Shown: piece by piece, positions 1 to 5,524 of the stretch
Position numbering within the stretch: position 1 is the stretch's first letter
How the letters are laid out: each line of letters begins with the position of its first letter
Source of the DNA: Solirubrobacterales bacterium
GTDB lineage: Bacteria; Actinomycetota; Thermoleophilia; Solirubrobacterales; Solirubrobacteraceae
Length of the DNA: 5,947 nucleotides
Assembly: GCA_025964065.1 (NCBI GenBank)
Contig: JAOPZO010000039.1
Span: forward strand, 1-5,947
Direction of reading: 5' to 3'
Notes under the pieces: generated by a model
The model's input: only the letters and a program-made list of their open reading frames with translations
Database searches by the model: none
What the model was told of the DNA's origin: nothing
Position numbers and translations under genes: made by a program

Positions 1-60
1 GCCCGAGCCCCCGCCCCGCGCGCGTCGCCGGGCAGCATCGCACCCCCACAGACGACACCC

Positions 61-66
61 AGGAAG
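61..66 (+). promoter_or_regulatory. Ribosome binding site of fusA
   Basis: AGGAAG lies 6 bases before the ATG at 73 and fixes the start of the EF-G gene. All three forward frames are free of stops through 1-72, so an upstream gene overlapping this start cannot be formally excluded. However, the sequence is rich in A and C just before the ATG and its translations resemble no ribosomal protein S7 C-terminus or anything else, so I read it as an untranslated leader. No convincing promoter is visible in these 72 bases. Confidence 0.75.
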
Positions 67-72
67 ACCACC

Positions 73-2172
73 ATGAGCCGCCAGATCTCCCTCGCACGCA
101 CCCGCAACATCGGCATCTCCGCCCACGTCGACTCCGGCAAGACCACGACGACGGAGCGGATCCTCTACTACACCGGCAAGGTCCACAAGATGGGCGAGGT
201 CCACGAGGGCGCCGCGACGATGGACTGGCTGGACCAGGAGCAGGAGCGGGGCATCACGATCATGTCCGCCGCGACGACGTGCTTCTGGAAGCCGTCCGAC
301 GTCGAGGACGCCCCGGACCACCGCATCAACATCATCGACACGCCGGGCCACGTGGACTTCCAGGCCGAGGTCGAGCGCTCGCTGCGCGTCCTCGACGGCG
401 CGATCGCGCTGTTCGACTCGGTCGCCGGCGTCGAGCCGCAGTCCGAGACCGTCTGGCGCATGATGAACAAGTACACCGTCCCGCGGCTGTGCTTCGTCAA
501 CAAGATGGACCGCCAGGGCGCGGACTTCGCGAAGGCCGTCCGCACGATGAAGGAGCGCCTCGGCGCGAACGCCGTGCCGGTCCAGCTCCCGATCGGCGCC
601 GAGGAGCACTACTCCGGCGTCATCGACCTCGTCGGCATGCGCTCGATCAACTACGCGGCCGACGACGGCATGGTCTTCGAGCTCGGGGACATCCCGGCCG
701 ACATGCTCGAGGACGCGCAGATCGCCCGCGTCGAGCTCATCGACGCGGTCGCCGAGTACCACGAGCCGCTCATGGAGGCCTACCTCGAGGACGAGGAGTC
801 CGTCACGAACGAGATGCTCGTCGCCGGCATCCGCGCCGCGACGCTCGCGAACGCGGTCCAGCCCGTCCTCTGCGGATCCGCGATCAAGAACAAGGGCGTC
901 CAGCCCCTGCTCGACGCGATCCTCGCGTACCTCCCCTCCCCGCTCGATCGTGGCGAGGTCACCGCATCGGACTCCGACGAGACCCGCGCCCCGGACGACG
1001 ACGCGCCGTTCGCCGCGCTCGCGTTCAAGATCCAGCGCGACCCGCAGGCCGGCCCGCTGACGTACTTCCGGGTCTACTCCGGGACGCTCAAGGCCGGGGA
1101 CAAGATCCTCAACGCCACCACGGGCAAGACCGAACGCGTCGGCCGACTGCTGATGATGCACGCGAACGACCGCGAGGACGTCACCGAGGTCTTCTCGGGC
1201 GACATCGCCGTGGCCATCGGCTTGAAGAACGCCACCACGGGCGACACGCTGACCGACCCGGACAAGTCCGTGATGCTGGAGAACATCTCCTTCGCGCCCC
1301 CGGTCGTCCACGTCGCGATCGAGCCCGCGTCGCGCCCCGACCAGGAGAAGCTCGCCGTCGCGCTCGCGTACCTCGTGCGCGAGGACCCGTCGCTGCAGAT
1401 GCGCACGGACGACGAGACGGGCCAGACCGTGCTCTCGGGCATGGGCGAGCTCCACCTCGAGGTGACCGTCGAGCGCCTCAAGCGCGAGTACAAGGTCAAC
1501 GCGAACACGGGCCGCCCGCAGGTCGCCTACCGCGAGACGATCACCGCGTCCGCGCAGAAGATCGAGGGCAAGTTCGTCAAGCAGACGGGCGGCTCGGGCC
1601 AGTACGGCGTCGTGTACATCGACATCGAGCCGAACCCCGGCAAGGGCTTCGAGTTCGAGTCGAAGGTCAAGGGCGGCAACGTCCCGACGGAGTACATCCC
1701 GGCCGTCGGCAAGGGCTGCGAGCTCGGCATGGGCGCCGGCGTCGTCGCGGGCTACCCGATGGAGGACGTCAAGGTGACGCTCACCGACGGCAAGTCGCAC
1801 GACACCGACTCCTCGGAGATCGCGTTCCAGATGGCGGGCAACATCGCCTTCAAGGAGGCCTGCCGCCGCGCGAAGCCGGTCATCCTCGAGCCGATCATGC
1901 TCGTCGAGGTCATCGTGCCCGAGGACGGCCTGGGCTGGGTCATGGGCGACATCGCCCGGCGCCGCGGCCTGGTCGGCGAGCGCGAGTCGCGCCCCGGCGG
2001 CATCGTGTCCGTCCAGTCCGAGGTCCCGCTGAGCGAGATGTTCGGCTACGCCAACGACATCCGCTCCGCGACCCAGGGCCGCGGCGGCTACTCGATGGAG
2101 TTCCACTCCTACCGCATCCTCCCGGCCGGCCTGGCCGAGGCGATGCGCGAGGGTGCCGGCGCCACGGCCTAG
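73..2172 (+). CDS. fusA: Translation elongation factor G (EF-G)
   Basis: This GTPase drives ribosomal translocation of tRNA and mRNA after peptide-bond formation, and helps recycle ribosomes with RRF; it is cytosolic. At 699 residues it is full length for the family. Visible GTPase motifs are the P-loop AHVDSGKTT (17-25), switch I with RGIT (59-62), DTPGH (89-93, His93 being the catalytic histidine), NKMD (143-146) and GSA (268-270). Domain II is about 310-400, III about 405-480, IV about 482-605 and V about 606-690. The domain IV tip carries GGSGQYG (506-512) and His576 in KSHDTDSSE, which contacts the decoding site in known EF-Gs. The start is set by homology and by AGGAAG upstream. Most of the sequence is ordinary EF-G I, but P-loop Ser21 replaces the usual Ala, as in mitochondrial-type EF-Gs. 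A terminator follows directly, so tuf is not in the usual downstream place; whether rpsL-rpsG lie upstream is outside the window. A second, specialised EF-G paralogue is possible but less likely. Confidence 0.97.
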   Translation: MSRQISLARTRNIGISAHVDSGKTTTTERILYYTGKVHKMGEVHEGAATMDWLDQEQERGITIMSAATTCFWKPSDVEDAPDHRINIIDTPGHVDFQAEVERSLRVLDGAIALFDSVAGVEPQSETVWRMMNKYTVPRLCFVNKMDRQGADFAKAVRTMKERLGANAVPVQLPIGAEEHYSGVIDLVGMRSINYAADDGMVFELGDIPADMLEDAQIARVELIDAVAEYHEPLMEAYLEDEESVTNEMLVAGIRAATLANAVQPVLCGSAIKNKGVQPLLDAILAYLPSPLDRGEVTASDSDETRAPDDDAPFAALAFKIQRDPQAGPLTYFRVYSGTLKAGDKILNATTGKTERVGRLLMMHANDREDVTEVFSGDIAVAIGLKNATTGDTLTDPDKSVMLENISFAPPVVHVAIEPASRPDQEKLAVALAYLVREDPSLQMRTDDETGQTVLSGMGELHLEVTVERLKREYKVNANTGRPQVAYRETITASAQKIEGKFVKQTGGSGQYGVVYIDIEPNPGKGFEFESKVKGGNVPTEYIPAVGKGCELGMGAGVVAGYPMEDVKVTLTDGKSHDTDSSEIAFQMAGNIAFKEACRRAKPVILEPIMLVEVIVPEDGLGWVMGDIARRRGLVGERESRPGGIVSVQSEVPLSEMFGYANDIRSATQGRGGYSMEFHSYRILPAGLAEAMREGAGATA

Positions 2173-2194
2173 CCCCGCCGCACCACCCGCAGCA

Positions 2195-2228
2195 GCACGA
2201 GGGCCCCGCCACCGCGGGGCCCTCGTGC
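2195..2228. terminator. Strong hairpin, probable bidirectional terminator
   Basis: A perfect 15-base-pair stem (2195-2209 with 2214-2228) closes on a 4-base CACC loop. It begins 22 bases after the fusA stop and 38 bases beyond the stop of the convergent dehydrogenase gene. There is no real T-tract on either side (only GTTCT after it on the plus strand), which is common for terminators in very GC-rich bacteria. The position between two convergent genes suggests it ends both transcripts; that role is inferred. Confidence 0.8.
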
Positions 2229-2265
2229 GTTCTCGGGCGCGCGCCCCCGACGGCGAACGGACCGC

Positions 2266-3090
2266 CTAGAGGAACAGGTCGATCGCCAGGTCCTCCTCCT
2301 TGCCCGTGTAGAGGTACGGGCTGAAGTCGCTGACGCCCTCGCCCTTCAGGACCTCGTCGTCGATGAAGCAGTTGCCCGTCGTGGTCGCCGGGTCCTTCGT
2401 GAGGACGGCGTGCGCCGCGTCGCCCATGATCTCCGGGCGGCGCGAGCGGGCCATCGAGGCCTCACCGCCGAGGAGGTTCTGCACCGCCGCGGTGGCGATG
2501 AGCGTCCGGGGCCACAGGCAGTTGGCCGCGACGCCGCTGGCGCGCAGCTCCTCCGCGAGCCCGAGCGTGAGCATGCTCATGCCGTACTTGCTGAGCGTGT
2601 AGGCCGCGTGCGGGCCGAGCCACTTCGGGTCGAGGTCGATCGGCGGGCTCAGCGTGAGGATGTGGCCGCCCTGCTCCTTGAGGAACGGCGCGCAGGCGTG
2701 GGAGACGACGTAGGTGCCGCGCACGTTGATCTGCATCATCAGGTCGAAGCGCTTCACGGGCAGGTCGGTGAGCGGCGTGAGGTTGATCGCGCTCGCGTTG
2801 TTCACGGCGATGTCGATGCCGTCGAAGTGGTCCGCGGCCTGCTTGGCGGCGGCGGCGACCGCGTCCGCGTCGCGGACGTCACCGACGATCGCGAGCGCCC
2901 GGCCGCCCGCCTCCTCGATCTCCGCGGCGGCGGTGTGGACCGTCCCCTCGAGGTTCGGCTGGGGCTGGTCGCTCTTGGCCATCAGCGCGACGTTGGCGCC
3001 GTCCCGTGCGGCACGCAGGGCGATCGCGAGGCCGATGCCGCGGCTGCCGCCGGACATGAAGATGGTCTTGCCGTTCAGGGATCCGCTCAT
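2266..3090 (-). CDS. SDR-family NAD(P)-dependent oxidoreductase, HSDL2-like
   Basis: This is a 274-residue classical short-chain dehydrogenase, cytosolic, with no signal peptide or membrane segment. The cofactor motif is SGGSRGIG (13-20), a TGxxxGIG variant. It is followed by NNAS (97-100), Asn122 in INVRG, Ser148 in LSPP, Tyr164-x3-Lys168 (YTLSK) and WPRT (193-196), so the Asn-Ser-Tyr-Lys tetrad is complete. Lys39 in the MAKS segment after the second strand suggests NADP(H), an inference. The LSPP, AYTLSKYGMSM, LWPRT and TGN-FIDDE blocks match, from memory, the N-terminal SDR domain of HSDL2 and bacterial SDRs annotated as citronellol/citronellal dehydrogenase; the C-terminal SCP2 domain of HSDL2 is absent. 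The substrate is unknown, plausibly a lipid or terpenoid alcohol/carbonyl. I chose the ATG at 3090 because family homology begins there and TAGGG (3103-3099) sits 8 bases upstream. The frame is open back to 3246, but that extension is low-complexity Arg/Ser sequence. It converges on fusA and shares its terminator. Confidence 0.9.
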   Translation of the reverse strand: MSGSLNGKTIFMSGGSRGIGLAIALRAARDGANVALMAKSDQPQPNLEGTVHTAAAEIEEAGGRALAIVGDVRDADAVAAAAKQAADHFDGIDIAVNNASAINLTPLTDLPVKRFDLMMQINVRGTYVVSHACAPFLKEQGGHILTLSPPIDLDPKWLGPHAAYTLSKYGMSMLTLGLAEELRASGVAANCLWPRTLIATAAVQNLLGGEASMARSRRPEIMGDAAHAVLTKDPATTTGNCFIDDEVLKGEGVSDFSPYLYTGKEEDLAIDLFL

Positions 3091-3103
3091 GGCCGCGACC
3101 CTA

Positions 3104-3415
3104 CCGGCGGCCCTTTCCAGCCTGCGCGGTGCACCGCGGGACGTCCGTCGTGCCGATGACCCGCGGGAGCTCCCGGAAGGGGCCCGGGACGCCGGAGCGC
3201 GGCTCGAGCAGCGCGAGCCGGACGAGCGTCGTGCTCGTCGCGGCACCCGTGAGCGTCAGCGTCGGCAGCAGGCCGGACGGCTCGGCGCGCCGCAGGACCG
3301 TCGCGCGGCGGCCAAGCCCCTTGGCGCGCGCGCTCTGCACGTACGGCGCGCCGAGCGCCGTGAGCGTCATGCCCGTCATGACGCGGAAGCAGAGGCCGCC
3401 GACGACGGGGCTTGC
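3104..3415 (-). pseudogene. Remnant of peptide-type ABC transporter permease (DppB/OppB family)
   Basis: Read on the minus strand from about 3415 down to a TAG at 3103-3101, one frame gives about 100 residues that align with the C-terminal third of dipeptide/oligopeptide ABC permeases. The recognisable pieces, in order, are PYVQSARAKGLG, VLRRA, GLLPTLTLTG, LALLE, GVPG, REL and TTDVP. These correspond to the family's EAA cytoplasmic loop (Y-V-x-x-A-R-A-K-G-L...LLP), the next membrane helix, the E-x-x-F-G-x-P-G-L-G turn and the D-x-P-V stretch. The normal N-terminal ~200 residues (helices and periplasmic region) and the last helix are missing, and no start codon is convincing. Key positions have eroded: RHALRN reads RRAEPS and FGxPGLG reads SGVPGPF. 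No adjacent ATPase, second permease or binding-protein sequence is visible. I interpret it as a deletion relic. The stop overlaps the Shine-Dalgarno of the dehydrogenase, so that gene's promoter probably lies within this relic. Confidence 0.7.
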
Positions 3416-3464
3416 ACCGTGACGCTCAAGGCCGTGCGCGAACGGCCGATGACATGGGCAGGAG

Positions 3465-3491
3465 CGTTGACCGTGACGCCGTTCGTTGACC
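3465..3491. repeat. Two direct copies of CGTTGACC, 19 bases apart
   Basis: CGTTGACC occurs at 3465-3472 and again at 3484-3491, about 75-100 bases before the start of the PAS-EAL gene. Each copy contains TTGACC, which resembles a -35 hexamer, but no good -10 box lies at the expected distance. The 19-base spacing puts both copies on nearly the same DNA face, as for a regulator or sigma-factor site. This is a weak inference; chance is possible. The rest of 3416-3556 holds nothing I can identify. Confidence 0.25.
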
Positions 3492-3556
3492 CAGTCCACG
3501 ACCGAGCGCGCCGCCACTCTCGATCCTCTGCCCGACTCGCGGGATGCCCGCACCAG

Positions 3557-3561
3557 AGGAG
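3557..3561 (+). promoter_or_regulatory. Ribosome binding site deciding the PAS-EAL start
   Basis: AGGAG stands 4 bases before the ATG at 3566. The reading frame is open for hundreds of codons upstream, crossing the dehydrogenase gene antisense, so this site is the main sequence evidence for choosing 3566. The translated sequence also turns PAS-like only shortly after this start. Confidence 0.65.
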
Positions 3562-3565
3562 ACGC

Positions 3566-5524
3566 ATGGCCGCACGATTTCACGGCAGGACCCTCCAGCC
3601 ACCCCCACCCCCCGTCCCCGCAGACCGGCAGTCGACGCTCGACGCGCTTCCGGCGCAGGTCGCCCTGCTGGACGCGGACGGCGTGGTCGTCGCGGTGAAC
3701 GCCGCCTGGCGGGCGTTCGGCGAGCGGAACGGCGCCAACCCCGGCAACGACGTCGGAGCGCGGTATCTCGACGTGTGCACGGCCGCCACGCGCGCCGGCT
3801 CGGGGGACGCCGCACGGGTCGCGGACGGCATCCGCGCGGTGCTCGACGGGAGCGCCACCGCGTTCGACCACGAGTACGCCTGCGGCCCGCCGGACACGCC
3901 GCGCTGGTTCGTCGTCCGGGTGGCGCCCATCGCGGGAGGGGGCAGCGCGCGGGCGCTCGTCCAGCACCAGGACGTGACCGCCCGCCGCAGCGCCGAGGGC
4001 CTCGCCCGCTTCCGGGCCCGGCTGCTCGATGCGGTCGACGCGGCTGTGATCGCGCTGGACGACGACGGGCGGGTCGTGGAGTGGAACCACGGCGCCGAGC
4101 AGCTCTACGGCTGGAGCGGCGACGAGGCGCTCGGCCACCCCGTCGAGGCGCTCGTGATCCCGCCGACCTCCCGCGAGGCGGCGCGCGAGACGATGACCCG
4201 GCTCCGGACGCGCGGCCGCTGGGAGGGGGAGGTCGAGCTCCGCCACCGCGACGGTCGCACCCTCCCGGTCCTGGCACGGAACGTCGCGCTCGAGGGCGTC
4301 GACGGCGCGCCCGCCGGCTTCGTCGGCGTCTCCATCGACATCACGAGGCGCCTGGAGACCGAGCAGGCGCTGCGCTCCGCCCGCGACTACATGGCGGCGG
4401 TCACGGCGAGCATCGGCGACGGCCTCTGCACCCTCGACGAGGAGGGCCGGGTCGTCTACCTCAACCCACGCGGCGAGGAGCTGCTGGGCTGGAGCGCCGC
4501 GGACCTCGCCGGGCAGGTCTACCACGAGGCGGTGCACCACACGCACGGCAACGGCTCGGCGTACCTCGCCGACGACTGCCCGCTCGTGCGCGCGATCCGC
4601 ACGGGCGGCGCAGCGCGGACCACCGACGATGTCGTCATCCGCCGCGACGGGTCGGCGCTCGACGTCCAGCAGGTCCTCACCCCGTTCGAGACGGCGGCGG
4701 GCGTCGCGGGGTCCGTGCTCGTCTTCAGCGACATCACCGAGCGCAAGAGCCGCGAGCGCGAGGCGGCGCGCAGGCTCCAGGACCTCGAGTGGCTCGAGCG
4801 GATCCGCACCGCGCTCGACGAGGACGGGTTCGTCCTCCACGCCCAGCCCATCGTGGACCTCGCCGACGGGCGGACCGTGCAGCACGAGCTGCTCATCCGC
4901 ATGCGCGACGCCGACGGCAGCCTCATCGCCCCGGGCGCCTTCCTCCCCGTGGCGGAGGCCTACGGCCTGATCGGCGAGATCGACCGCTGGGTCATCGGGG
5001 AGGCCGCCGCCATCGCCGCGCGAGGGCACCCCGTCGAGCTCAACCTCTCCGCGAGCTCGCTGGGCGACGCGACCCTCTACGCACACGTCGACGCCGAGCT
5101 GCAGCGCACCGGGGCGGACCCGGCGCTGCTCGTCTTCGAGCTCACCGAGACCGCGCTCCTGCGCGACGAGGAGGCCGCCGGGAGGTTCGTCGCCGCGCTC
5201 GTCGCGCGCGGCTGCACGCTCGCGCTCGACGACTTCGGGACGGGCTACGGCGGCTTCAGCTACCTCAAGCGGCTCCCGGTCTCGTTCCTCAAGATCGACA
5301 TCGAGTTCGTCCGCGACCTCGTTTCGGAGCCCGCGAGCCGGCAGGTGGTCGAGGCCGTCGTGAGCCTGGCCCGGGGCTTCGGGATCCGGACGGTGGCCGA
5401 AGGGGTCGAGGACGCCGCGACGCTCGGAGTGCTGAAGGAGCTCGGAGTCGACTTCGCCCAGGGCTTCCACCTCGGGCGCCCCACCCCGCTGGACCGCACC
5501 TTCGACCCGGGAGATCCCACATGA
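3566..5524 (+). CDS. PAS-PAS-PAS-EAL cyclic-di-GMP phosphodiesterase
   Basis: This 652-residue cytosolic sensor enzyme is predicted to hydrolyse cyclic di-GMP to pGpG. Three PAS domains come first: about 25-140 (with C71 in YLDVC and C106 in the EYAC...RWF block), 150-263 (WNHGAEQLYGWS, ending DITRR) and 273-395 (LNPRGEELLGWS, ending DITERK). A short helical linker leads into an EAL domain at about 405-640. There is no GGDEF domain, membrane helix or signal peptide. The EAL signature reads ELLIR, with metal-binding Glu441 kept. Asn493 (LNLS), Glu525 (ELTET), Asp555-Asp556 (DDFGTG), Lys576 (LKID), Glu612 (AEGVE) and Gln632 (AQGF) are all present with the spacing seen in active enzymes, so I infer activity. 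The third PAS carries a His-rich HHTHGNG (324-330) and Cys338. The PAS signals are unknown; heme, flavin or small ligands are all possible. The stop overlaps the ATG of the next gene (ATGA), implying co-transcription and translational coupling. Confidence 0.92.
   Translation: MAARFHGRTLQPPPPPVPADRQSTLDALPAQVALLDADGVVVAVNAAWRAFGERNGANPGNDVGARYLDVCTAATRAGSGDAARVADGIRAVLDGSATAFDHEYACGPPDTPRWFVVRVAPIAGGGSARALVQHQDVTARRSAEGLARFRARLLDAVDAAVIALDDDGRVVEWNHGAEQLYGWSGDEALGHPVEALVIPPTSREAARETMTRLRTRGRWEGEVELRHRDGRTLPVLARNVALEGVDGAPAGFVGVSIDITRRLETEQALRSARDYMAAVTASIGDGLCTLDEEGRVVYLNPRGEELLGWSAADLAGQVYHEAVHHTHGNGSAYLADDCPLVRAIRTGGAARTTDDVVIRRDGSALDVQQVLTPFETAAGVAGSVLVFSDITERKSREREAARRLQDLEWLERIRTALDEDGFVLHAQPIVDLADGRTVQHELLIRMRDADGSLIAPGAFLPVAEAYGLIGEIDRWVIGEAAAIAARGHPVELNLSASSLGDATLYAHVDAELQRTGADPALLVFELTETALLRDEEAAGRFVAALVARGCTLALDDFGTGYGGFSYLKRLPVSFLKIDIEFVRDLVSEPASRQVVEAVVSLARGFGIRTVAEGVEDAATLGVLKELGVDFAQGFHLGRPTPLDRTFDPGDPT
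5509..5513 (+). promoter_or_regulatory. Ribosome binding site inside the PAS-EAL 3' end
   Basis: GGGAG lies 7 bases before the ATG at 5521, within the last codons of the phosphodiesterase. Together with the ATGA stop/start overlap it supports 5521 as the true start of the following gene. Confidence 0.6.

Noticed and set aside
1..72. Possible end of rpsG or another upstream gene
   Set aside because: No stop occurs in any forward frame, but the three translations are short Pro/Arg/Ala strings with no S7-like ending. It is treated as leader.
279..2324. 681-codon plus-strand frame overlapping fusA
   Set aside because: Its translation is a monotonous Arg/Gly/Pro/Ala sequence with no recognisable domain, as expected from an out-of-frame reading of the GC-rich EF-G gene.
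3091..3246. N-terminal extension of the dehydrogenase to an ATG at 3246
   Set aside because: The added 52 residues are Arg/Ser-rich filler overlapping the permease relic in another frame. Classical SDRs begin just before the glycine motif, which fits the ATG at 3090.
3374..3383. Ten-base palindrome CGTCATGACG
   Set aside because: It lies within the permease relic, is short, and has no promoter element or second copy nearby; chance is likely in this composition.
3129..3422. 97-codon plus-strand frame in the intergenic region
   Set aside because: It has no Shine-Dalgarno and a Ser/Arg/Pro-rich sequence. The opposite strand carries the recognisable permease homology, so this is its shadow.
2714..3565. 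Upstream extension of the PAS-EAL reading frame
   Set aside because: The frame is open, but it runs antisense through the dehydrogenase gene and the permease relic and shows no domain. AGGAG before 3566 and the onset of PAS homology support the shorter protein.
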